Below, piece by piece: positions 35,152 to 45,592 of a stretch of 64,000 bases of DNA. The notes beneath the pieces were generated by a model. It ran no database searches and was not told where the DNA came from. It was given only the letters and a program-made list of their open reading frames with translations. Both the position numbers and the translations under genes were made by a program. The stretch lies in contig JAGVRJ010000005.1 in NCBI GenBank assembly GCA_019059635.1, positions 1,674,001-1,738,000 on the forward strand. The letters run 5' to 3'. The DNA comes from Proales similis. Lineage: Eukaryota > Rotifera > Eurotatoria > Ploima > Proalidae. Positions within the stretch are counted from its first letter, which is position 1. Each line of letters starts with the position of its first letter.

Positions 35152-36587
35152 ATGTCGTCAAGCCCAGAGAAAGAGGAACTAGGTGCCTTACCGTCACTCA
35201 GTGAACCAGGTGCCACTCAGCCGCCATTCCAGCAGCGTGATTCAGAGTTCGTAGAGGAGCCTGACACGACAAGTCAACCGAATCAATCAGCGTTTATGAT
35301 TGAGCAAGGTGGTGATGCTCAAAGTGAGCAGCCCCAGGTCGAATCGATTGTAAATGAAGCATGGGATCCCTTCGGTTCTGATCAGCCGCCGGATTCATCA
35401 AAATCTGCTGACGAAGGCTGGGCACAATTTTCCGAGCACCAGGGAGACTCACAATCTGAAGAGGATCGACATGAAATGAACATTCAATCGACACCAGAAA
35501 ACAAGTCTGGTGATCGCGTAACTAACGAGGAAGACAACGATGAAGATGACGATGATAACTGGGCAGAGTTCGTTGAACCGACCCCGACCGTTCAGATTGA
35601 AGCAATCGAGCCAATTCAGAGGGCTCTACCTCAAAAGCCGGCCGATGATAGAATTGAGTCGAAACGAGCCAACCTTCTGGAGCAAATTGACGCTCTTCTC
35701 GCCGAAATAGACCAGCTCACGTTTTCAAGTGAAAAGTCAGATATTGGCCAGGAGCCGAGTCGAATGGTTGACGTGAACGAAACCTGGAGAGAGCTGCTCG
35801 AGTACACTTCTAAAACAGAGGCCTCAGTTGGCCTCTCATTCAAATGGGACACGTCCCTACTTGAATCTTCATATCTCAAAAGCCTTAATATAAAAAAAGT
35901 CGATCCATCCGAGTTAAAAGTAAGCAACATTGAGTCTCTCTGCGTTCAGATTAATTTTTAACCGTCAAATTCAAATCGGTTCGTATAGAAACCGATTAAA
36001 GCCAGCTGGCTTTTAAGCCAATCAATTCTTGAACCTGTGCGCGCTGCTACCCAACCGAACGAGCAGAGTAATGAAAAAGAATCAGAAGAATCAGCCAAGA
36101 GCCAGAGCAAGAGCTCTTCCGCGACTGGCTTGTCGACGCCAGATTCGGCGCCCATCAATATTGACTTGAGCTACTTTGAAAAGTCGAGCAACGGCCCATC
36201 CAAAGCTGGCACGAAAACATCTGAGTCAAATTCAAAAGTCTACTTAGATCAACTCCTTCAGGACATATTTGTAAATAACAATTCAAATGCAAACGAAAAC
36301 AACGCAGATAGAAAATGTAAGCAATTGGCGCACTATTGATCAGGAATTGATTGTAAATTTGATTAGCTCTATCGTCCTCTTCGACCTCATCGTCTTCGAA
36401 CGTTCAAGACCAAGCGGTTCAACTGCAACCGCAAATGCTTGAAGAACAGGCGGCGAGCAATATGCAAATCGCCAAGCAAAACAGCGACCGAGACGCGATC
36501 GAATTCTTGTCCAAGCTGCCCGATCTTTCGTTCATGAAATCTAAAGCACTCGTCTATCAGCCGAAAAATGGAAATCCATCGAGTTGA
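35152..36587 (+). CDS. AFTPH: Aftiphilin-like clathrin accessory protein (3 exons)
   Basis: Exons 35152-35919, 35989-36316, 36367-36587; about 438 aa, phases closed. The N-terminal half is acidic and unstructured, with repeated short adaptor-binding motifs of the WxxF kind (DEGWAQF, DDNWAEF, EAWDPF). Residues about 205-275 (TWRELL..., SFKWDTSLLESSYLKSLNI, KPIKASWLLSQSILEP) match the clathrin-binding region of aftiphilin. The C-terminus has a conserved-looking LPDLSFMKSKALVY. Aftiphilin links AP-1/AP-2 adaptors and clathrin in trans-Golgi and endosomal sorting. The protein is about half the length of the vertebrate homolog. The family call rests on the clathrin-binding block and on the WxxF motifs; other small clathrin adaptors remain possible. 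Confidence 0.75.
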
Positions 36588-36960
36588 AGCAAATGAGGGC
36601 ATGAGGAAATGCCAGAAAAGGCCATTGCTATTCGACCATTCCGATTTATTGACGATCGATTCTTTGATTTATTTATTCATTTCAAACGCTCTGCTCTCTC
36701 TCTCTTCTTTGGTCCACCTTTCTTAGACTTCTTTACGGCTATTCTTAAGGCTTCTTTAATCCTCATTATTTAAAATTTAAATCGCCTGAAATTTAAAAAC
36801 AAATTCATCCCGATCGACTGTGCTCTGCTTCTCTCATTTCAATCGTATTGGGCGTCAAGTTAGATTTGACTCTGTATTATTTGGAAAGCAAATTCAGGGT
36901 CATGTGATCGAATTGCGATGATCTTATCCCACGCTTGCAGTTACAACTGTCAAACTCAGA
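36588..36960. other. Intergenic, aftiphilin-like gene to CTNS
   Basis: 373 bp of AT-rich sequence with a CT tract near 36690-36710. No gene seen. It presumably carries the CTNS promoter. Confidence 0.4.
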
Positions 36961-38554
36961 ATGGAACGGCGAGCGATTCAACTTTTGCTTTTCTGTATTT
37001 TATCAGTGCCTGGCTCGACTGGATCAAATGGTTGGAGATTTGTAAATGCTTGAAATTGGCCGCTCGTCTGCTAATTTGCTTTAACCGGTTTAAAGTCTTG
37101 ATTTTCGATCCTTCTTCCTTCACAGTTCAAGTTTCAGAGAGCGCAGATGTCAACATCAGACTTGAGTAAGACTTGAGGCATCGAGTTCAGTAATTTGATT
37201 CACTTAATATTAGCAGACAAGCGGTCTACAACTATTCTATTGAGATTGATTTCACATATGGCGACGAGTCAGCAGTGACAAACCAGACTGACTATGTGGA
37301 TTTATTGGAGCCGATTAGATTCTTGCCGTTCGACAATTCTACTAGGCAGGTTCGCATAAGGGCGAAGAAAGCCGGACATTTGGTGATTGGTGCCACTTCT
37401 TCAAATGTTTCAATGTAAACACTGATTCTGTCCTCAAACTCAAACCAGTCTTGTTCAACGTTTAAAGACCACTGAGTAACGTCTTTCGCCTGGACATTGT
37501 GCACGCCACCGCCTTGAACATAATAATCGATGTTATTGGCTGGATTTACTTTTTCGCCTGGTCAATATCCTTCTATCCTCAAGTGGTGCTCAACTTTCGC
37601 CTTAAAGAGTAAGCCAAGTTGAGGAAATCTTGCGGCCAAGGTCTAAGCAGCAATTTCTCAAGTGTTACCGGCCTCAGCTTTGACTACACTGGCCTCAACT
37701 TCCTCGGATTTTTCTGCTATTCTGTTTACAACTTGGCTCTTTATTTTTCCAAACAAGTTCAAGTAAGGCACGTCTGCTCGTCAAATCAAAGACTTGCCTC
37801 ATCAGTTGGATAAAAGAGCGAATATTTTAAACGTCATCCTCGTGGAGTCAATCCGGTTCTTCTCAACGACGTGTTTTTCGCCATCCACGCACTCTGCCTG
37901 ACTACAGTGATTATTGTTCAATGCCTAATTTATCGAGTAAGTTCATTCTACGAGAATGTGATGAATAAAAGTGAAGCAAAATGCAAATCGTCCAGAGACC
38001 AGAAAAACGGATGAGTGTGCCAGCGATCAGCATAATCGCCGTGTTGGTCTCATTTTTGGCCATCTCAGGAGCTGTGTGTGATCTAACTGCATTCTCCATT
38101 CTCGACTACATCTATTTCTTTTCTTATGTCAAACTGGCAATCACCCTAATGAAATACGTTCCTCAAGTACGGTCTAATGTGATTTAACGCTTGTTTGTCA
38201 ATACATTTGTTGAAATTTTCAATGTTCAAAAGGCATTCATCAACTATCGAAGAAAAAGCACCCAAGGCTGGAGTATATTGAACGTTCTGCTTGACTTTAC
38301 CGGCGGCTCATTCTCATTAGTTCAAATGTTTTTACTCGCCTACAATTACAGTAAGAGACATTCGCTGTTTAATTGACTGTCCAATTTAGAGCCTAACCTT
38401 TTAAAAAGATGACTGGTCGTCGATATTCGGCTCGCCAACCAAATTCGGCCTCGGCTTATTCTCGATCGCGTTTGACTTGGTTTTTATGATTCAACACTAC
38501 GTTCTCTATCGAACCCCCGAATCAAGAGACGGCTATTCGCCCATCGGAGATTAA
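36961..38554 (+). CDS. CTNS: Cystinosin, lysosomal cystine transporter (9 exons)
   Basis: Exons: 36961-37030, 37096-37165, 37214-37414, 37468-37608, 37663-37762, 37817-37936, 37996-38166, 38233-38350, 38409-38554; about 378 aa (human 367), phases closed. The signal peptide ([19 protein letters not shown]) leads into a luminal domain with N-glycosylation sequons. Seven membrane segments follow with two PQ loops: [18 protein letters not shown] and [16 protein letters not shown]. Other family blocks are [44 protein letters not shown] and [14 protein letters not shown]. The protein is a proton-coupled cystine exporter of the lysosome. The tail has GYSPI, a tyrosine sorting signal of YxxPhi form, where the human protein has GYDQL. 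The exon 1-2 junction is the least certain. Confidence 0.93.
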
Positions 38555-38633
38555 ACAAAGAATTTATTTTCCAAGGCGGATAAAGTTAAAACCAATAAGA
38601 GATCGGTAGAAAATAGCAGCCGCTGGTCAATAA

Positions 38634-38828
38634 TCACAATGAATTGTTTTTTTCTGCCTCTGATTGAAACTCATAATGAATTGAAAGCCAATGTAGCAAA
38701 TTGAATAAAATTACTCTTTGGCCGGCTGTCATCTCGGTGAGCATTCGCTGGGGAAATAGTTGTCGGAGGAGCTCTTCATGCTCAAGGCTTGGCTCAGTCT
38801 CTGCCAGTTTTCGTTTCATTGCATTCAA
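38634..38828 (-). CDS. Possible small hypothetical protein, low support
   Basis: A 64-codon frame beginning MNAMKRKLAETEPSLEHEE, helical and charged, then hydrophobic near its end. It lies between the 3' end of CTNS and the 5' end of NEK9, where a divergent small gene would fit. The frame stays open upstream (AQLNAMKRKL) without a start of its own. A separate ATG at 38875 opens another frame that stops just before, so if the gene is real an exon is missing. A possible GT-AG intron (about 38654-38708) could remove the hydrophobic part. I do not recognise it. Confidence 0.25.
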   Translation of the reverse strand: MNAMKRKLAETEPSLEHEELLRQLFPQRMLTEMTAGQRVILFNLLHWLSIHYEFQSEAEKNNSL

Positions 38829-39061
38829 CTGGGCCTCCCTTTGACTTGATTTCTTTTACCGGCAATCTGAGCCATGTGATTTCGCAATCATTCGAAATAT
38901 TTATTTGACACGAACCCAGACGAGAATAAGTGAATGTAACTTAATTAATGGTTGCCCCAGCATCGCCCGCATATTTGATGTTAATTTTAAACCAGAATTG
39001 AAAGAGTTAAAAAAAAAGGTATTGACACAGCTGGCAGAGTAACTGTATCGCGCAGCTAGTA
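38829..39061. other. Region upstream of NEK9
   Basis: About 230 bp that presumably carries the NEK9 promoter and 5' UTR. An A-run precedes the start by about 45 bases. No distinct promoter element recognised. Confidence 0.35.
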
Positions 39062-42000
39062 ATGGAACATGCATTGGCTACTTCAGAATGGCAGGACGAG
39101 GTCTACTTGTTCATCAAATACCTTGGACGAGGCTCGTATGGACAGGTGAATTTATATCGCAACTCCAACGACGACTCGCTTGTAGTCTGGAAGGAGATCG
39201 ACCTGAAACGGTCAAATGACAAGATCGACTCGTTCGCTGAGGTGGAGATCTTGTCAATGCTTAACCACCCGAACGTGATAGCGTATTACAAGCATTTCGT
39301 TGGTGATTCCACTTTGTATATTGAAATGGAATACGCCAAAGGAGGCAGTTTGTACGACTTGATAAGGAGACGAGCCAGCCAATTGAGCTATTTCGAACAG
39401 TCGGAAGCCGAGTGGTTTCTATTTCAGCTTTGCTCGGCTGTTGATTACATTCATAATCTAGGCATTTGTCATCGCGATATTAAATCGGGCAACATATTCT
39501 TTATGTCCAACGGTCTTCTCAAGCTGGGCGACTTTGGTATCGCAAAGTTGATCGATCCCCAGAAAGGACATTTAGAAACTGTATGTTGAACTAACCCCTC
39601 TTTCTTTAGCAGGCATTTAGTGTAGTCTTTAAAACCCTAAAGTTGGTCGGGACTCCGTACTTTCTCGCTCCTGAAGTAATCGAAGGCAAAAAATATACAA
39701 TCAAAGCGGACATATGGTCAGTGGGCTGCGTTGCTTATGAAATTCTCGCCTTGCGAAGAGTGTTTGACGGCACGGTAAGCGGATTGGTCTTTTCATTCGT
39801 TCTCTTAATGCCCTATTTCGGTGTCTAGAACGAGCTCAAGCTCGCCATCAAAATAATCGAATCCGAGTTTAAAGCCATTGAGTCGACTCTCTACTCAGAC
39901 GAGCTAAAAGCTCTGGTTTACAGAATTCTAACCAAAGATCCCGAGTTGCGACCCAGCGCTCGTGAAATACTAGACACAGATGTGTTAAAAGACCGCGCCA
40001 AGTAAGCTTTTTTAAATAAAAGAAACCAAAATTTAAAAATTGCCAGAATTGAATGTCATGTAAACTGAAGAGAATTCGCCAATCGCATAAATGAGCTTGA
40101 TGCTAAAAACGACCGGTCAAGACACTCATCATCTGAGCTGATAAATAGAAGTCGAAACAACAGCAATGTCTCCTTCACCAACAGTTCGACCATAGTGGCC
40201 GCTAAGCTTAGTGAAGTGTACTCCTGGGGTATGTTTTGGAAATCACTCCGATTATTCGATCCGAGTTGACGATCATCAATCACTTGTTCAAAGGCGGAGG
40301 AAAAGTGATTCCGTCACCAGTTGAGTTCTTCAAGGGATCCTGTCTACCGCTGAGCGTTTCCCTCGGCCCTTCGCATTGCGCGGTCATTTCAGTGGAAAAG
40401 GAATTATTCACTTGGAGTGTAAATATGCCTCGTTAGCGCCAACTTAGCGAAGAAATGAAGAATCAAATTTTTTCAGATTGCTAGTGGAGGAGCAAATGCA
40501 GGCTGTGCACAGTTGGGACATGGAAAAGAGTTTGGCGTGACTCGGGTACCTAAACGAGTTGAAGCCTTGGCTGGAATCTCGATTGAGCAGGTCGCATGTG
40601 GCGAAGAGATCACCTTATGTGTGTCTAGTGATGGCGACCTTTATGTATTTGGTAGCAGCTCGCTTGGATGTCTGGGTCTTGATCCTAGCATCAGCCAAAC
40701 CGAATTAGTCGACGAGTCAATTTACATTCCACTTAAACATCCGTTTTTCGCTGAGCAAGGAATTAAAGTGAGGCGAGTTGCATGCGGCGATAATCATGTC
40801 ATCGTGCTTTCAGAGAGCAATCAAGTCTTTACCTGGGGCTGCGGTGAAATGGGTCGTCTCGGTAGCGTTTAAAACCATTTGTCAGGCTAAACAACTCATT
40901 CAACTGTTCATAGGGCACGGGGACGAAAACGACAGTGAAACTCCGAAGAGCGTGCATCTGAAGCTTAACTACAAGATTCAGGATGTATTCGCCGGCCCGG
41001 ACTCTTCGTTCATATTAACTGCAGAGGGACGCATTCTAGCGTTTGGAAACAACGAATACAATAAGCTCGGTCTGAATCTTAATCGAATTGGATTCAAAAG
41101 CGGCTCGAACCACAAACTTGTGCATGTAAATAGACTCTGATAGGAAAAGATCTATTAATCAAACAACAAAACAAAACGAAATTCAAATCACAGGCAGAAG
41201 ACGAAATAAACTACCAGTGCAGCCCACGTCTGATAGAAATGCTGGTCAATTGTACAGTTTGCAAAGTTTGTCCAGGACTCAATCACACGGCGGTTTTAGA
41301 CGGTGAGAAATAAATCTGGAAAAAGTCTCTTGATCAAATTTCAGTACTTGATCAGATTGTGGACGACTGTTCACGTTTGGGTCCAATCGATCCGGCCAGC
41401 TCGGAGTAGGCGACACTAAACGAAGATCGGGAGTGAATTTGGTTGGCGGAAACATCCGTGGCTGCTTCGTAACAAATGCAGCTTGTGGTGACTCCTTTAC
41501 AATTTGCAGCACAAAGGAGAATCAGCTATTCGCGTGGGGGAACCGCCGTGAAGGCCGATTGGGTTTAGAGTCAACTTTCGACGACAGTCAGAGTGTATGC
41601 TCGCCAAAGCCAATATTCGGCTCGCTATATCTCGTGACCGAAATGAGCTCAAGGGGATGGAACTCAATCATAATTGCTGAGAAATTGCTCAACACAAAAG
41701 CAGTTCGAAGTCAAAGCCATCTATCTAGCTGTCCATCGGAAATCAGTTTGCTCGACAAAGCAGATGAATTTTATTTTGAGAATTTAAACCCAGTCCAGCC
41801 TAAGTTTGATGAAAATCGATCTAACGATCTTAGCGTAGAGTCAGATGTGCCCGAGTGGCTCAAAAAAGATTTAGAAGAAGCGGATTTCTTGGCTGTTGAA
41901 GCACCAGACTATAATCATATTTCTACCCGAGTCGAGCTTAACGCAGACTTAATCATGCCGGAGGTAAGATTTTAAAGTCTGAACTTAATGATTTGAGCTT

Positions 42001-42217
42001 AATTGTTTGCTTTTTTTGGTACAATAGAGTTTACCTCAAGCTTTAGAAATAATCAGGAAATTGAGAGACGAAAACTTTGACCTCAAGCAGCGCATAAAAA
42101 AAGTAATTTAAGTCATCTGTTTTTAATTGATGAGCTTTCTCAATTCTTGACCAATTGTTGTTCTAATAGCTTGAAGAATGTCTACTAGAAAAAGAAGATG
42201 ACCAAATAAGAGACTAG
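39062..42217 (+). CDS. NEK9: NEK9 (Nercc1) kinase with RCC1 repeats (11 exons)
   Basis: Exons: 39062-39580, 39643-39774, 39829-40001, 40071-40228, 40294-40418, 40477-40861, 40914-41125, 41194-41302, 41356-41963, 42028-42102, 42170-42217; about 847 aa, phases closed. An N-terminal kinase domain has [14 protein letters not shown] (catalytic Lys), [11 protein letters not shown] and [14 protein letters not shown]1 blades follow (for example [64 protein letters not shown]). The NEK9-specific block [20 protein letters not shown] comes next, then [13 protein letters not shown] and a short C-terminal coiled coil. Human NEK9 has DYG where this protein has the canonical DFG. NEK9 activates NEK6/7 at mitosis for spindle assembly. 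The tail after the coiled coil is shorter than in human. Confidence 0.94.
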
Positions 42218-42830
42218 CTTTCTTTGAGGAATCATGTTGAATATAATTCTTGAATCGAATTTAATTCAGCGGAGATTTGTTGAGTGATTTCGATAATTTG
42301 AGCATAAACAGAAATGCTAGGAAAGGAAATCTGGGAACGAATCACAACAAGTGAAAAAATAAACTGAAAAAATTAAAAAAAACAATGAAAAATCACCAAC
42401 TCTAATTCGACGAGGATGGTCATCTTCATGGCTTGAAAATTGGCCTACAGCTGTAGAGCTGTCGGGCAAGAACCAGAATCTTTCTGGAGTTTGGGTTCTT
42501 CTCAGTGAAAAGTATAAGGACCGGACCTCCTGCCAAGGCCCGAGGCCAAACCGGTCAAGACGACGAGCGATTCGAGGAGAGCCCGGTGAATGGCTACATC
42601 GGAAGAGCTAGAATGCTGAGCTTGCTAACCGATTTATTTGTTTTAACAAGTCTCAAGTGAATTTATGGTAGTTAAAATTGTTGAATCTTTTAGACTTTTC
42701 GCACGGATCATAAAAGGGATGGGATTGTTGAGTGAATTTTCTTATTTCGCAACATTTATTAATTTACTTGTTGACAAACAATATTTACTCTGCGCATCTT
42801 AATTTCCTGGGCTAGCTTTTTGGAGCCCTA
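42218..42830. other. Intergenic between convergent NEK9 and SLC6 genes, with a GC-richer hairpin-forming segment
   Basis: 613 bp between two 3' ends. The central part (about 42420-42620) is GC-richer than its flanks and has nested complementary arms: AAGAACC at about 42469 with GGTTCTT about 35 nt on, enclosing CCAGA/TCTGG; and GACCGG near 42521 with CCGGTC about 35 nt on. It could be a noncoding RNA. One plus-strand frame is also open across it. I cannot assign it to a family. Confidence 0.35.
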
Positions 42831-45238
42831 TTAAAATTTGAAGCCATTTGACTGATCTTCAAAGGTTTGGTTGAAATATTCTTGAAACTTGAGAGTTGTG
42901 TTGGAAGGAATTTGAAGTCCGTTCGGCTGGCTGGATTCAGTTTCAGTCGGTTTTGATTTTACATCGTAAACCGGCTTCCAGTCGATACCGGGCTGCGTCA
43001 TCTTGTAAATTTCGCTCAGAAAATTCGTCTGCAGTAACTCGTTTACAAAGCAAATGAGCAAAGGGCAAAGTGTGATGGCTATGATTAACCAGCCCAGCAG
43101 ATGGGCCCAATCAGGAAACTCATATTCGCCAAGTGTCACTCTTGAGTTCATCGCAATTGAAATGACGCCCAGAATCTACACATTTTGTTCGAAAACTTTC
43201 ATTTTCGTTTGGAATATGAAGAATATTTGCTTACAATTGCTAAGACAGGCGTGATAAACTTGAAGCAAACGTTCCAGTAGGTGCCCAGGTGGCTGTCAAT
43301 CATCAGCAAGACATTTGCCTTTATCCTTTCAGCGCCTGTTCAAGTGCCTCTCAATTAAAAATCGGCCTAAAATCGGTGGTACGGCTTCAAGAGATCATTA
43401 CCGTAAAACCAGCAGATTCCGATCGCCTCTAGAGTGGCAGCCAAAATAATCGGAATAGTGTTTGTATAAGACTCGACCAAACTCATGACGTAGTAGCCAC
43501 CCTTGAAGCGAATTTCATTCCGTGCCAAGTTACGTCGCAAATACCCATTTTAACTTACTCGAGTGGTCATGGGCAAGCCCATCAAGAAGAGAAACATGCA
43601 AACGCAGAATCTCAGCAAGATTTTGCGACTTTCCTTTTTAACCTCGAGCAGAGTGGCCAATGAGTCCATGATGCATTCCGCCAATGATAATAATGAACCG
43701 AAGCCGATGGTCATCATCATCATGAAAAACGCAATGCTCCAAATCCACGGAAATGGCATCAGAGACAAAGCCTCGGGGTAAACTTTTTTGGCGTCTCGTT
43801 CGTAATTAAGCAATAAATTCATTCTTGAGAATTGAGAATTACCAATGAAAGAGAGACCAGGTCCGCCAGTGGCAACTTCAGTAATAGACACATTTGTCTT
43901 CTCAGCCATGAATCCGAGTACTTAAGTAAAGCTCACCTTCTGGCACTTGAAGAATATTTTCTTGCTTTTACCTGAAAAGATGGCAAGGCCGGCAAGCATT
44001 CCTGTAAATCCGTCTAGCAGGACTACAAATATTGTTGTCCTTAACAGAGTTTAATCAGAAACTTAAACTGGTTTGGTTGAAGCTCATAAGAACCTTTTGT
44101 GATTATAGTTGAAGTTGTTGTGCTTTCCGAGAGTGATGAGGCCACCTTGCGCAATGCCTTTGAGACAGAATAATCAGAAAGTTAATTAGAAAATGTGGCT
44201 GGCTTTAAATTTAATTGAAAATTACTCAGACAAAAGTAGACTTGTGAAGTAGCATCAATCCAAGTCTTTGTTTTGGCCGAGTTAAAACTAGTAGAAGCGG
44301 GATAGGTTGTTTAATTATTTACTTGCAGTCTTAACAGTGCAGTAAAGTCCACTGTGCCGATGTAGTAGACTATGCCGGTCATCGCACCAGGTAAAGTCAC
44401 TCCTCGAATTATGAGAGCGATGAGCATCACGTATGGGAATATTGCCGTAAAATAGGAGACTTTGCCAAGCGAGTGAACTCCTATTTGTGATCAAGTCATT
44501 TGAATTTGAGCGCTTAAACACATCTGCGAGTTGCTAACCTTTGTACAAACTGAGGAACGCCAGCATCCAACAAACGAATAGACTGCAGACAACCTTGTAG
44601 TTGAATCCATCCGGGTGATCGATTCCCTCGGACATTTCGAGCGCAAAGTTACTTTTGGATCAAGCTGAGTCCAAATAGACAGAAGCCAACTTGAAGATAG
44701 AGCCTACTAGAAGTATTGATGGGTGGGCGACTCAAGCTTATGAGTTGAGTTGTGAGTTGAAAGAGCGCATTTGGCGTCATTCCACCAGTTATCGCAGGTT
44801 ATCCAAGGAATGTTAGGCAAAAACGAACTGACCAAGTAGATGAGCGAATAGGATATGACCACATTGTAAAAAATGCAAACAAATACGATGACCAAGACGG
44901 CGGTGAATCCGAGTCCTCTAAAGCCAGGACAGATTCGCCAGACTTGGAGTGGGCCAAGTTTTGAATACTGCGATATGGTGAGCTCGAGAAAGAAGAGCGG
45001 AAGACCGACTAGAATAAGGACGACGAAGAATGCAATCACAAATGCACCTGAAATCAGAGCGGGTGAGACCATGAGCCAGCTGATAAGCTGATTCAAACTT
45101 ACTGCCTCCGTTTCGATAGCATAAGAATGGGAAGCGCCATACATTACCGAGGCCGACCGCAAAGCCAATGCAGGTCATGAGAAAGTCAAGCGGATTAGAC
45201 CATTCTTTGTGATGGTTGTGATCATGATGATGTGTCAT
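42831..45238 (-). CDS. SLC6-family sodium/chloride-coupled neurotransmitter or amino-acid transporter (12 exons)
   Basis: Minus-strand exons: 45238-45103, 45047-44708, 44651-44539, 44480-44323, 44265-44226, 44157-44094, 44039-43972, 43920-43843, 43782-43559, 43501-43402, 43335-43235, 43175-42831; about 588 aa, phases closed. TM1 carries the sodium-site motif [14 protein letters not shown]. Other blocks are [30 protein letters not shown] (the extracellular-loop cysteine pair), [59 protein letters not shown] and [10 protein letters not shown]. About twelve membrane helices are expected. The N-terminus is very short and His-rich ([13 protein letters not shown]). I cannot decide the substrate. 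The intron at 43783-43842 is 60 nt and open in frame. Confidence 0.92.
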
Positions 45239-45592
45239 TTTTGTTTATATAATTTTCAACTTGGCTAAAAATGACTGACAACAGTGTGTGCGCACCAACT
45301 GCCATAAATAAGGGCTTCTTCTTGCCAGTAGAATTTTTATCGACAAAAACATCAAGTTCACGATTGTCAGTTCACCCAAATTGATATACAATTGACATTT
45401 AAGTGAACGCTTCCCTGCTTGGCCAGTATGGAACAGACAGAGTCTTCTCGTTGCATGGAAATTTAATATTTTCAATTTTATTTATTGCTTTAACTCAGGA
45501 AACTCAGTGAACTTTCAATTCTGCCATTTCAGTGCAATATTTATCAAATATAAACGCTTTACGTTGTTGTTTTGATTATTCTAAACACGCGC
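45239..45592. other. Intergenic, symplekin 3' end to SLC6 start
   Basis: 354 bp upstream of the SLC6 gene and downstream of symplekin (both minus strand). No gene supported. Confidence 0.4.
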
